From: Hypoxylon rubiginosum
Taxonomy: Eukaryota; Ascomycota; Sordariomycetes; Xylariales; Hypoxylaceae
Assembly: GCA_902806565.1 (NCBI GenBank)
Contig: CADCXA010000018.1
Coordinates: 124,001-188,000, forward strand
Direction: 5' to 3'
Length of the DNA: 64,000 nt
In this document: in pieces, positions 20,426 to 31,006 of the stretch
Layout: each line of letters begins with the position of its first letter
Numbering within the stretch: the first letter of the stretch is position 1
Translations under genes and position numbers: made by a program
The notes under the pieces: generated by a model
The model's input: only the letters and a program-made list of their open reading frames with translations
Databases searched by the model: none
What the model was told of the DNA's origin: nothing

Positions 20426-22146
20426 AGTGCCAGCTGCGATGTTGCTAGTTCAGTGATGTGTTCCTCGCCCTGTTCAACACCTATCAAGTAACTTTCTCGT
20501 GGACAATCCATCTTAGCACGAAAGCCTTTATACTCTCCAGGTAACCGATCTCGCCGATATCTTTGAGAACGTCGTCACACCATAAACGTGGTTGATCTGC
20601 AAGCCTCAAAGCGGCACAGCAGCATGGCTAACTGTCAATTTATTGGGCAGCCAATAATTTCCTACGTAGGCGGCGGTCGCCCGTTCATCACTTATCTGAC
20701 GTAATAAAACTGGTACTCCGGAAGCGAGGCGTGCGCACGGTCTGACGGTTAAGGAGAGGTTACATGCGGAAAAGGGTGATCTTACGGCGCCGCAACAAAT
20801 TTGGATAGGATAGGCGGAGCATGGGTTCTCACCGATTGGACCTCTCCGCCACATGTTGCGCCGTATCTATACCGGCTGACCCCTGAGCTCAGCTCGCACA
20901 CGCATGAAGAAGATATATTAGTAATCAATACTATAACAAGTGTGTTTGCATACCAGTTGGAGACGTTCGAGACATTAGCTCTTGATTAAGTTGGGTACGT
21001 AGTGATATGATAGAATGATTTAAATGAATATTGTACTTCTATAAGCCTTCAGTAGACCTTCCATATCACAGTGTTAGAGATGAAAGTATACGACCTAGGT
21101 ACCTTTAGTCAACACACAATCACATATACCTGTTAGGGGTCTTGGCCCTTACTACCCAAGTAGGGAGGACTGGGAGGACCACGGGTCTGTTAACCGTGCC
21201 TAAACATCCCTTCGGACGCAGTCTCGGCGAGCCGATACGAGTGTAAAAGTACCTAGCTAGACACTTAGATATGGTGGTTAACAAGGAACTCACACACGCA
21301 GGGTATAAGAATGTCCCAGTGTCGTACTTGTTTTGTGAGGAAGATAGGTACCTTTTACAGATTCTACGCGAAGCGGGAAAGCATAACAACCTTCAACTTA
21401 AAACACGATGCAAAACTGACGACATCTCTGACAAACTAGATTAGGACGCCCGGAAACAGATACTGATATTATGCATCTTTAGTATCTCAAGTCTTCCCTA
21501 ACCACTTATCCCCTTTCATTGTGAATTCAATATCCGCCATGGTGAGCTTATTACTTCAATACCTAGGTACGGATCCGAACCTACATATATCAGTTTTCTT
21601 TCATACAGGAACATTACTAGAAGATATTGAGTGTCTTTTATCTAAGTTGATGATAATTTGAAGGATAACTTACCTACCTACCTGGTAAGTCTCTAAAGTT
21701 GAGTATATAACCTTTCATACATGAAAAGGGGTATTCGGTTTTGACAGTGTCACGGTCCCATCCTTGAAAGACAATGCCAGAACCCAAGAGCCTGACTTGA
21801 CACTTTCTAGTGTAGCAATCTAGCGTTGCGTCCAAAACCCTTGCAGACCGCGATTGTGGTGAAGAGTCTGATTATTGTTACTAAGTATACATAGACCATA
21901 GACCATCCTTAAGCATATCAAGCTATAATTCGATTCATGCGCTAAGGCTCGGAGATAGATAATGCACAGTTCCACTATTACGTTTGCACAGCCTCCAAAG
22001 GCCGAAGAAAAGGGCATATTTACATGGATGCCATCCTCATGTCTTGTTTGATGAATTTTTTTTTGACTCGTAAAGCCCGAGAGGCCACCTAGCAGCCACG
22101 GAACTGCACAGGTTGCGCAGCAACCGCCCCAGACACCACACCCAAG
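20426..22146. other. Intergenic; nothing recognised
   Basis: About 1.7 kb between the divergent SDR and dienelactone-hydrolase remnants. It contains several CCTAGGTA-type motifs (for example near 21094, 21562 and 21670). Open frames are short and show no motif. Confidence 0.45.
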
Positions 22147-23176
22147 ATGTCAAAACACAGCGAAGCCTGTTGCAGGTACTCACATTCTGTTTCTGCTCGT
22201 TCTACCGTAGCAAGCTAATGTTTTTATACTACAGAATATCCCCTATCGTAGACGAAGGCTACCAGCCCAAGGGTACCTACATTGAACTTAATGGCATTAA
22301 GACTTGTGAGTACCTAGGTAGCTATACGACGACTATCGCTAAACTAAGAGCAAGAGTTCACTGTATTAACACTCCAATTTGAAGATGTGACCGGACCAGT
22401 AAACGCAGACAGGGCGATTTTGTCCGTCTACGACATCTTCGGCTTCTTCCCCCAGACAATCCAAGGCGCGGGCATCTAGGAAGTATCAAGTATACGTACC
22501 TGATTTCTTCGAAGGTAATCCGGCCAAGATAGAATGGTACCCGCCAACAGACGACGAGAAGAAGACCAGATTAGGAAAGTGGTTTGAGGATTGTGCTATG
22601 GTATGGATATCTACAGCCCATCTTTTTTCTTCTGCCCCTATTCGTTTTTGAATAATTTCCCAATATCTCTCTCCCTTCCTCCATCGCCTGATGGATGATA
22701 TCTACCTTACGCATAATTTTTCTCATGCCGAAGTCAATACTAAACTTCGGACGTCACCGTGGCCAAAGCATCTACCCAAAGTCCGGGGCCTTCTCGAGGC
22801 GGCCGAGAAGAATAACCCCAACATAAAATCTTGGGGCATCATAGGCTACTACTGGGGCGGGAAAATGGCCAGCATTCTTGCCGGCCACGAGGAGCCCCTT
22901 TTCAAGGCTTCCGTCCAGACATCCCCAGCCATGATCGATGCAGGCGATGCAGCAAACGTCAAGATCCCGATGATGCTACTCGCCTCTAGAGATGAGACTA
23001 CCAAAGAAGTCAAGGCGTATGACGACAGCCTCAAAGTCCCCAAGCACGTTGAAATTTTTGATGGCCAGGTGCACGGTTTTATGAGCGCCCGCGCTGATCT
23101 CAAGGATAGCCAGGTGAAGGCCGAGTACGAGAGGGGCTACAAGCTGTCCTTGGAGTTCTTCCATAAGCACCTATAA
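22147..23176 (+). pseudogene. Dienelactone hydrolase family gene, disrupted
   Basis: Exon 1 is 22147-22175 (MSKHSEACC), exon 2 is 22235-22315 (YQPKGTYIELNG) and exon 3 starts at 22385 (YVTGP...VYDIFGFFPQT). The order is exactly that of fungal DLH-family alpha/beta hydrolases. After IQGAGI a TAG (22477-22479) appears, and the sequence resumes one frame over at KYQVYVPDFFEGNP (from 22481); a few family residues are missing, so a deletion with frameshift is likely. The last exon runs from roughly 22760 to 23176. The nucleophile elbow reads GYYWGGK where the family has GYCWGGK, so the catalytic Cys is lost (TGC to TAC, one transition). The Asp (LLASRDE) and His (QVHGFM) remain. It is almost certainly inactive. 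The exact third intron is not resolved. Confidence 0.8.
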
Positions 23177-23888
23177 TGCTTTCTACTCGTTTTGTTTAGC
23201 GGGGAATGAATATATCTTAATGCACACCATACAACTAATGTACTATATATAAGTCATAAGAACGGTTCTTGGGAAATGTATGTTTGATAAAAAATCATTC
23301 AGTAGAAAATAACGTTTCTACCTATAAACCGATACCATTATATTTATTGGAAATATTTTTACGTGGTAATTTATTCTCATTTTATAACTATTCTACCTAC
23401 CTAGGTACATACCTGATACCAGACCTCGATAACCTCAACTTAGGCAGGTATGTAACTAGTAACGTGGACGCTCTACCTCCTGGTTATTAATCTTAAGTAT
23501 TCGATGAATAACAAGGCAGCATTAATAGCTATTATCTAATTGTGATGAAGTCGATATTACACTACAACACCCACGTGGACGAACCCGAAAGCACAATACA
23601 CGCCAGGAGATATCACTTCATGACATTGTAATTATTCAGCCCGTGTATGTTTTGTCACTGGAGTTGTCAGTTCATATTCAAGATCGTGACTTGGAATTAG
23701 CAAAGAAAAACTACCGCCTTTTGATATAAATATCAGCTTGGATTCCGCACATTCAACACTTCCTTACCTACCTAACCTACTTCTCACCGCATCACACATT
23801 AGACATTGTTACTCTGCGAAAAATAAACTTCAAAATCTTTCTTCAGCTATCTTAGCGAGTTACCATCACTAAACAGTGCTCCTTCAGG
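23177..23888. other. AT-rich intergenic region
   Basis: About 700 bp, AT-rich between 23200 and 23480, with CTACCTACCTAGGTA at about 23392-23406. The last 150 bp precede the AT-hook repeat gene and include CTTACCTACCTAACCTAC. No gene is seen. Confidence 0.45.
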
Positions 23889-24623
23889 ATGGGGAGGCCG
23901 AGGAAATATAAGACAACCCAGGACCAAAATGACGCCAAATATGAATATACAAAAAGAAGGAATAAAGCCGGGTTGTGCGCGATTCGTAGTTGCGATACGC
24001 CTGTGGGTGGAGAGGGAGGAACCAACACGCGTTGCCCAACTCATGCGGAAATTCGAAGGATCTCTGTAAGGGATTATCGCAAGAGAACATCAGAATCAAG
24101 ACAAATCAGGGCTGATGAATCTTTCACTGTTTCGCTCAGTCAGGGTTCACAGGACCAAAGTTATAGCCAGAGCTTGCAAGGTCTGAGCTATAACCAGAGC
24201 GTACCAGACTCAGGATATAGCGGCAACTTACCAGGCTTGGAGTATGATGGCAGCTTATCGGGCCTGGGATATGGTGGCAGTTTACTGGAACCGGGACCTA
24301 GCAGTAGTTCCCTAGACCCTGGATATGGCAATAACTTACCGGGCTCGGGGTATGGTGGCAGCTTATCGGGCCCGGGATATAGCGGCACTTTACTGGATCC
24401 GGGACCTAGCAGTAGTTTCCTAGATCCGGGATATGGTGGCAGTTTACTGAGCCCCGACTATAGCTTAGGAGGGTGCGGCGAGAGCTCACAGCGCCATGAT
24501 CCCCTAACCAGCACGATTACCAGCACGAACCCCCCGGTCTACTATGACGATAATGGTGAGCTGGTCGTCGATGATGACGATAATGATAAAAGAGACTATG
24601 ATTATCTATTTCGCAGGAATTAG
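23889..24623 (+). CDS. AT-hook protein with a 9-residue repeat array, unknown family
   Basis: Single exon, 244 residues. The N-terminus MGRPRKYKTT carries an AT-hook core (GRPRK), followed by basic YTKRRNKAG and a possible metal-binding set C30-x4-C35-x13-C49-x2-H52. Residues 91-189 are eleven uninterrupted 9-residue units of the type [G/D/S]Y-x-G-x-L-x-x-P, for example GYGGSLLEP, GPSSSSLDP and GYSGTLLDP. Units 5-6 and 9-10 are near-copies, giving a 36-residue higher-order period. The tail is acidic (VVDDDDNDKRDYDY). A nuclear or DNA-associated role is inferred from the AT-hook alone; a low-complexity scaffold is another reading. The start is the first ATG after an in-frame stop-rich leader. 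Confidence 0.6.
   Translation: MGRPRKYKTTQDQNDAKYEYTKRRNKAGLCAIRSCDTPVGGEGGTNTRCPTHAEIRRISVRDYRKRTSESRQIRADESFTVSLSQGSQDQSYSQSLQGLSYNQSVPDSGYSGNLPGLEYDGSLSGLGYGGSLLEPGPSSSSLDPGYGNNLPGSGYGGSLSGPGYSGTLLDPGPSSSFLDPGYGGSLLSPDYSLGGCGESSQRHDPLTSTITSTNPPVYYDDNGELVVDDDDNDKRDYDYLFRRN
24160..24456 (+). repeat. 27-bp coding tandem repeat, 11 units
   Basis: DNA encoding the eleven 9-residue units of the AT-hook protein. The reading frame is preserved throughout. A 108-bp higher-order duplication covers the two GPSSS-containing units. Confidence 0.75.
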
Positions 24624-25412
24624 CATGAGATAGAGTTGGACCAGCCATCTCATGTACTGTTTCAATTTTGAGCCGCAGAGTAGCCCCTGTCAGGGAATGG
24701 TGGGATGGGGGTGGTTTAACCTAGGTTAGACACATGGTTGTGACAGTACGAGAGTGAGCAATGGGGAAATATAGGCTATCTAGGTAGAGATATGTTCTAT
24801 CGGCGGGTTCAGGAGAAGTCAGGATGCGACACATGTGTATTCCGTACCTAGTTTTCTGATAGGCTTATGTCTTATGAATAAAACCGGTGTTTACCTTGGC
24901 AGCTTAGAATCTTACCATGTGCCGTTATCACCTAGTGTTAGGCGTAGAATAGGGTTACTTTACTTTGGCTGAACTGGTATCGTGTTCAAGCACATCTAAC
25001 AGGAATAAGTGTATTTCGTAATTTCGTAATTTCGTAATTTCGTAATAGAGAAAAGACGTTGTTGAAGTCATATGTTGGTGTAGTGGGTCCATGTAGTTGA
25101 TTTATCTATTTTGTGGGGCGCTTGTACCTGGCAGGGTTTTCTTGGATTCTGATTAGTCCCCCCCACAAACACGCTTCGACGCGTCAAGCTTCGTCTCATT
25201 CTTTCCCAACTCCTCCCTCCACTCCACCCTCCGTTATCCGCTGTCCTCATCCAACCCTCCAACCCCCCGTAACTCGTAACCTTTTTCTGCCTCAGCGGTT
25301 AGTTTTCATTACGATTACTCCTATCTACCATGCGATAACAGGACAATACTCTCCCAAGTTACTTTTTATTATTCTCTATCGAACCTCCGATTGCGACTCG
25401 TCCTTCCCAGCA
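24624..25412. other. Intergenic with an 8-bp tandem repeat; upstream region of the next gene
   Basis: Contains four copies of TAATTTCG at about 25012-25047. The pyrimidine-rich stretch 25190-25290 is typical of a fungal promoter or leader. The open frame runs into this region from the downstream gene, but the natural start is the ATG at 25413. Confidence 0.5.
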
Positions 25413-27266
25413 ATGCCGCGACCTACAAGAAGAACCCGCGTCGCGTCGACCCGAATTACCACAAAAGCAGGTTCACCAACCGCTGCCGCGCCTATACCTG
25501 CACTAGTACATGCGGCGTCATCAGAAGAGCAACAACAAGCCGATGAAGCTAGCTCGGACATCTATGACGTGAGCGATCGCGAAAAGGAAAAGGCAAAGCA
25601 GAAGCGAGATTCTATGCGCGATGCGCGTTCTACTTCGCGCCCGCGGCCAGTGTCTAAGCAGCAGACAAAGGCATTAGAGACAGCACGCCAGCGACGTGAT
25701 CTCGCAATGGAACGGCTAGAAAACATTACGTCCACGTCGAGCAATCAGGCATCCGAGCTCATCGAACGATCGGATGATTCAATCGAGCTCGGGCGCAAAG
25801 TTGCTGGCACCCCGCAGCCCAAGAGGATAACAGACGTCTCGGGGTTAGATTTGGACGATGACATGTTTGACGACTTGAATAATACTACGTTCGACACCGC
25901 CGGCCCAGCAAGCGCGCAGCGATCTGCTGATACGTCTTCCATTTCCGCAAGCATATTCAAGCAACGCCCTCGTGCGGCAAGTTTTCTAAGTAGGGAAGAT
26001 GGGTACATTCGACCAAGCAGCCGAGCAGGTCCTACGACGCCTGGCTTTAGTTCGAACTTCAACATTGGCGTATTTAAGAAGAGGGCTCGAGAACCTAGTA
26101 TTCTCGGTACTGCACAGAAGCCACGCCCCCAGAGAGCAGAGCCAGAGCCCGAACTAGACTCTGAGCCGGAGAACGAAGACGATGAGGTAGCTGAGGGAGA
26201 AGATGGATTTGCTCCCGAAGCCGAATCAACTCCTCTTAAACGCTCTAAGAGACGCTCTGAAGAGATTGAGGTCGATCGTACGCCACCAGCTTCGACCAGT
26301 GCAAATCCCCGTAAGCGAAAGTCATCGGAAGGCCATGAGCACCGTTCCCGGTCTTCTCCGTTCGAGCATAACGGACTTATTGATGATGCGGTTGTGCCGC
26401 AGACGCAGACGGAGTCGGACCTTTCGTCTCCGCCGTCTACTCCACCGCGCCGAGCACAGAGCAGTAGGCCGGCGACACCTGTAATGGACGAGGAACTACT
26501 AGCTCCCCCTTTGAGTAGCAGTCCCTCCGCGGAAAATGAGGAGATTTGGCCGCCTCTGCAATCCCTCGCGCGAGGTCGTCTGAGACGGCCAGCCTCCGTG
26601 CTCCGAAGGACGCCAGTCCCTAACGACAACGTCTCCGACATGTCGTCCCCGCCATCCCTCACCTACTCGCCCAACTACCGCGAGCCATCGCCTCCGCTGA
26701 AGAGATCCAAGCGCAGGCCCGCTTCCAAGCAGGAGGCGAAGAAGGTCACGACCGCGGACCTGGCGGGGCTGCTGCCGCGTCGACGCCGTAGGAACGCCGG
26801 AGTCGAGGAAGACTCGGATGCGGAAGTGGACATGTCCGGCTTAGGAGATGACGACGACGAGCTTTCGCACCTCGACGTGCGCGCTCGCAGGCACCCGGCG
26901 CGCCCAACCTCCCGAGCGGGAAATTCTAGGAACCAAAACGCGACACGGGGAAGGCCGACCTCGCGCGGAAAGGGCAAGCAGCAGGTCTCCGACTCTGCTA
27001 ACAGGCGAGCCACGATAACGTACGGCCGCACTTCGGATAAGGAGAACCAGGGCGAGGACGATGACGAGGAGGGAGACGAGGCGGACGAGGGCGACGACAG
27101 CCTAGGCCGCGACGGCGACGGCCAGGGCGAGGAAAGCAGCCAGGACATGCTGGCGAGGATGGGCGAGGAGCTGAAGAATGCGGCGCGCAAGTTCCAGGAG
27201 GTCGATAAATGGCAACTGGACTACGAGGAGATGACGCAGAGCAGTTCTCCACGCGATGCGCGGTGA
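25413..27266 (+). CDS. Disordered, charged nuclear protein with a KEN box, unknown
   Basis: Single exon, 617 residues from MPRPTRRTRVAS. I do not recognise a named family. Visible features: an early helix-prone charged segment (SDREKEKAKQKRD); FNIGVFKKRAREPSILGTA in the middle, which looks like a conserved short motif; basic NLS-like clusters TPLKRSKRR and PPLKRSKRRP; many Ser-Pro/Thr-Pro pairs (possible CDK sites); LAGLLPRRRRR near residue 450; acidic runs; a KEN box (543-545, in TSDKENQG); and a C-terminal helix ARMGEELKNAARKFQEVDKW. Together these suggest a cell-cycle-regulated chromatin or kinetochore-type protein, but that is inference. The longer frame starting at 25113 is read as leader because it crosses C/T-rich promoter-like DNA. 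Confidence 0.6.
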   Translation: MPRPTRRTRVASTRITTKAGSPTAAAPIPALVHAASSEEQQQADEASSDIYDVSDREKEKAKQKRDSMRDARSTSRPRPVSKQQTKALETARQRRDLAMERLENITSTSSNQASELIERSDDSIELGRKVAGTPQPKRITDVSGLDLDDDMFDDLNNTTFDTAGPASAQRSADTSSISASIFKQRPRAASFLSREDGYIRPSSRAGPTTPGFSSNFNIGVFKKRAREPSILGTAQKPRPQRAEPEPELDSEPENEDDEVAEGEDGFAPEAESTPLKRSKRRSEEIEVDRTPPASTSANPRKRKSSEGHEHRSRSSPFEHNGLIDDAVVPQTQTESDLSSPPSTPPRRAQSSRPATPVMDEELLAPPLSSSPSAENEEIWPPLQSLARGRLRRPASVLRRTPVPNDNVSDMSSPPSLTYSPNYREPSPPLKRSKRRPASKQEAKKVTTADLAGLLPRRRRRNAGVEEDSDAEVDMSGLGDDDDELSHLDVRARRHPARPTSRAGNSRNQNATRGRPTSRGKGKQQVSDSANRRATITYGRTSDKENQGEDDDEEGDEADEGDDSLGRDGDGQGEESSQDMLARMGEELKNAARKFQEVDKWQLDYEEMTQSSSPRDAR

Positions 27267-27862
27267 GGCTTGTTTTTAACTGTTCTTCTAGGGGACGAAG
27301 GTGTTCAAATTTTTCAAAAAAAAAAAAAGGGGGAAGGGTTACGCTTTATTCATGATGATGACGTCTCCCGCGCGATCTTTTACCGATTTGCTGGCGTACT
27401 ATGATTAGCTGTGCTTCGCGCCTTGGGAGTTGCTAGGAATACTAGGCGGAAGGGGTAGGGGGTTGCATAATACTATCTAGGGGAGATGATAGTTCGATAC
27501 CTTTGATGAATACCAATCATCTTATTTGCTCTTCGCTTAAGATACAGACACCTTTGTTTTTTTTATTGCGCGATCTCTAAATCCTATAGCCGGCCATGTG
27601 TCGAACCGTCGTCTGCTTCTCCCAAGTGACAACAACGCTTGAAAGAGAGACGCTCTCTATTCTTTGCGAACCTGCCTAAAACGCCAAACCAATGCAACTC
27701 GTTAATCTCGTAAACTACCTCTTGACCAGCCAGGTCTCTGCTCCTATTCTTACACTGCTCCCGGTTTGGGTGTTTTTCTAATAAACCCGCCTGAGACCCC
27801 CTCCCTTACCCCTACGCAACGAAAAAGGGACCTTGTCTCCTCTTACCGTCCGAGCCTCCGCG
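27267..27862. other. 3' flanks of convergent genes
   Basis: About 600 bp between the disordered nuclear protein gene and TIP41, which converge. It has an A12 run at about 27317 and a T-rich run near 27557. No gene is seen. Confidence 0.5.
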
Positions 27863-29006
27863 TCATGACCTTAGCGAGACGCTCTCTAAAGTGTGTTCGA
27901 CGGTGGGCAGTAGGTCGGCGAACTGGTTCGCGTCGCGCAGTGCCGCCGTGACAGCGTCGGGTACCAAACCCGTCATTAGGAGTTTCTACAAAGTAACAGC
28001 CAGATCAGTAAACAGTGTCTCTGTCCTTCGTGTTGGGTTCCAAGAGCGGAGTATTTGTTCAAGGAAAGAAAAAGTTATGAAAAAGGTAGATGGGAGGATT
28101 ATTCAAAAAAAAAAAAAAAAAAATTTTTTGAATAAAATAAAAGAAGCTTACCCTCTTGACGTCCTCGAAGCCGAGCTCCCTGGCGGTGTACTCGCGGGTG
28201 ACGCGGTCGGCGGCGAAGTCGACGTAGACGCGGGTGTCGCGGACGCGGACGAGGACGTTGTCGAGGCGCATGAGGAGGCGGGCGAGCAGCAGCATGCGGC
28301 GCTCGTGGACGCGCACCTTGACGCTCAGCACGCTGATGCCGTTGTCGTCCAGCTCGCTCTCGTACAGCATCACGTCGTCGAAGAACAGGATTGGGTCCCG
28401 CCGCTTCAGCAGCTCGAGCGGGATCGGCTGGTCTGTTGGTTGGAACTCGAATGTTTTTGGGGCATCTTCTTTCGGCTGCGCTTCCTTGCCTTCCGTGTCG
28501 GTGGGCGTGTCCGTCGTTGTCGTAGTCGTAGTAGAGGTAGGGGTAGGGGTCGAAGCAGAAGAAGGCTGAGGCGGAGGTGGCGGTGGCAGAGAAGGCGTCG
28601 AGGTCACGGTGCCCCGGTACGTCGTGCTATAACTCCAATCGTACGGCTTAACCACATCCTTGATCCCCGCGCTCGTCTGCTCGCGGCTAGCCGACCAGCT
28701 GCGGGCGTAGGCTACCTGCAGCATGTTCTTGTCCGTCTTGTCGACGCCGTCGAGCGCGTCGTACGCGTTGAACTCGACGGCCCAGCCGGTCGGGACGTGC
28801 CGGACGCCGACCACGTTGTCGCCGAAGATCATCTCGGGCACCGGGATCCCGAGCGAGCGCTCCATCGCGTCGATGGGCCCGGCCTTGGAGATCGGCAGCT
28901 TCCGCGACGTGATGACGAAGTTGCCCTGCCGGTGCGACGTCGTCGCCGACGCCTTGTTGTCCGGCCGCGGGAACGGCTCGTTCGGCGAGATAATCGGCGC
29001 TGCCAT
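27863..29006 (-). CDS. TIP41: TIP41-like regulator of TOR/PP2A signalling
   Basis: Exons 29006-28152 and 27985-27863, giving 325 residues. Family blocks are clear: the opening GNFVITSRKLPISKAGPID, PEMIFGDN, FNAYDALDGVDK, then VAYARSWS, DPILFFDDVMLYESELDDNG, and on the second exon LLMTGLVPDA. Tip41 binds Tap42 or PP2A-type phosphatases and modulates TORC1 output in the cytoplasm. A Pro/Thr-rich insert (about residues 135-170, including PPPPPP and TTTTTTT) interrupts the conserved core between the Tyr-rich YSTTYRG segment and the DPILFF block. The 166-nt intron (27986-28151) contains an A-tract/T-tract inverted repeat. The opposite-strand frame at 27891-29012 is a shadow. Confidence 0.9.
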
Positions 29007-30022
29007 GGTTGAAGTCGAAGATGCGCGGTGGAACTACGATTTGGGCTAGTGGTACGTGGGAGTGGTGTAAAAGAAAGGCTGGAGGCTTGCTAATGTTGAA
29101 GTTGTCGGTCGAGCTTCTAAACTTCGTAGAGCTTGGCTTTGGAGGGGCTTGGAGGGGCAGGGGTTCGTCACAGCGGGGGCTTTGTTTCTAGAAGCTGTGG
29201 GGAATTGGTAGTGCTTGGTCCAAGCTCCTTATTTGTTCTAGGATCTTCACGGGTAGACGCGTTTCTGCTTCAGCCATTCAAGATGCAATGTAATCTGATG
29301 ATGCTACTACCCGCTTCGCAAAGCAACATGCTAGCTATTTTAGTCAGCTATTTGGTATCCTTTATTCCCCTTAATCCCTCTGATAGTGGAAAGGCAAATA
29401 CACATTATAATAGGCATTAGAATCGTCGCTAGGAGAATCCAAACACCGCCTGAATAATGCATCACTGGGTTTGTTTGTGGATGTTATCTAAAGAGCTGGA
29501 TAGTTTTAGTATCATTGTATAAATCGGTTGATCTAGGGAGTTATGTACCTATGACGGATCTCAGGACCATCCAGTATAGACCGCACAATCATGGTCTTAT
29601 CTGGGTGAGCCAACGGACTCAGTAGCATGCACCTTTAGCAGCCATCCCTTAGCTGGGCACGTTCCCCATTCCCTATCACAGAATCAACAGATTCTTAACT
29701 GTAAGTCAACCCCAGTGCTCTCATTAGGCCATATCTGCTCGCAAGCCTCGCAAGCCACTTGTCGTTGCCCGTAGACAGGCTAAGTCCACAAGTTGCAGAC
29801 TAGTAGGTGTAGGGGATGCGGCGAGATTGAAGCGTAAAGGGAGCCTAGCCATAAGGTGGCCGGAAATATGTTGTCTTTTTCCACGGAAGATCCAGGGCGT
29901 AACAACAGACAGGATTGCAGAAGAATCCTCGTAGCTATATCTCGTCGATTTTCTTTCGAAGATTTCTTTCGAAGATTGAAGAATCAGGGGCTATTTTTGA
30001 GGTAGAATCATTCCCAAGCCTC
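29007..30022. other. Intergenic: TIP41 promoter and SWC5 3' flank
   Basis: About 1 kb. No open frame here has recognisable features. Direct copies of TTTCTTTCGAAGATT occur at about 29953-29977, just past the SWC5 stop. Confidence 0.45.
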
Positions 30023-31006
30023 TCACGCACGCCCGGCAATCCTAGCCTTCCTCGCCTCCTCGTCTTTATTCGCCGCGACACGGGCCAAGAAGTCCTGTCT
30101 GTTAACAAAGGACTCCTTGGACTTGCCCGCGAGCTCGAGCTCGTCCTGGATGCCCTCCTTGTCGACGAACCCGGCCCAGTCCATCCGGCTCTTCTCCACC
30201 ACGTTCAGCTTCTTGGCCTTGGCCTGCTCGCGCAGCCGCAGCCTCGCGCTCATGCCGAGGTTCAGGTCGGGGCGCTGCGCCAGGCCCTCCGCGACGGGCT
30301 CGAATATCGACCGGAAGGCTCTTCGGGGTTTCCGCCTGGGCGGGCCGTCCTCGGCTTCGGCGTCCTCGGCGGATTTCGGGTCTTGGGACGCGAGGTACAA
30401 CTTCGCTTCTGCCGAATCCCGGGGCACCAGCTTCTCTTCTGTGTGCACCTTTCCGGCAAAGTTGTAGGTGCGTTTTATCTTGACCATCTCCGGTCGTTCG
30501 GCTTCGGCGGGCTTCTCTGTTTGCGACTTGTCCTTCGCCGCCTTATCTTCGTGCGTCGGCTGCTGGTTTTCCTTCTCCGTTTCCTGTTCCGTCTTGGAGG
30601 GTATAAGGGGAGCGGCGGCCATCTTGGCCCATAGGTCGTCTACATCGATCGTGACGGGACCGGTATCCACGCGCGACTTCTTCTCTACCTTCTCCTGAGC
30701 TCGCATGCTCCGGGTCTTGATGAGCCCGCCCTCGCCGCCTTCGTCGTCCTCGTTGCCATCTTTTCGATGTTGCTTCTTTCGTTTCTTCCTCCCCTTCTGT
30801 ATGATCGCTTCGTCGCCTGAATTTTCGAAGCCATCGTCGGCATTCGTGTCCGCGTTCCGCTTCTTGCTTGGTACTGGAACTAGTTCGACTTGCTCATTTT
30901 CTGATTCGGACGCCTCTGAAGCGACCTCTGCCGGTACCGCATCGGGCGCGAAGTCGGAATCATCATCAGAGGCATAATCCTCATCTAAAAGCGGTTCTTG
31001 CGCCAT
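30023..31006 (-). CDS. SWC5: SWR1-complex subunit SWC5 (BCNT domain)
   Basis: Single exon, 327 residues. It starts with an acidic tail-like segment (LLDEDYASDDDSDFAP), continues with basic KGRKKRKKQHRK and VDDLWAKM, and ends with the BCNT-C domain: MDWAGFVDKEGIQDELELAGKSKESF, then RQDFLARVAANKDEEARKAR. Swc5 is the subunit of the SWR1 remodeller needed for exchange of H2A for H2A.Z, and its acidic N-terminus binds H2A-H2B. Length and domain order match the family. It is intact. Confidence 0.93.
   Translation of the reverse strand: MAQEPLLDEDYASDDDSDFAPDAVPAEVASEASESENEQVELVPVPSKKRNADTNADDGFENSGDEAIIQKGRKKRKKQHRKDGNEDDEGGEGGLIKTRSMRAQEKVEKKSRVDTGPVTIDVDDLWAKMAAAPLIPSKTEQETEKENQQPTHEDKAAKDKSQTEKPAEAERPEMVKIKRTYNFAGKVHTEEKLVPRDSAEAKLYLASQDPKSAEDAEAEDGPPRRKPRRAFRSIFEPVAEGLAQRPDLNLGMSARLRLREQAKAKKLNVVEKSRMDWAGFVDKEGIQDELELAGKSKESFVNRQDFLARVAANKDEEARKARIAGRA

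Noticed and set aside
25745..27190. Minus-strand frames opposite the disordered nuclear protein gene
   Set aside because: Ser-rich shadows of a low-complexity coding region; no start context or splice logic.
27891..29012. Long plus-strand frame (373 codons) opposite TIP41
   Set aside because: It is the complement of a GC-rich, well-supported TIP41 exon; it is rich in Arg/Val/Asp runs and has no family motif.
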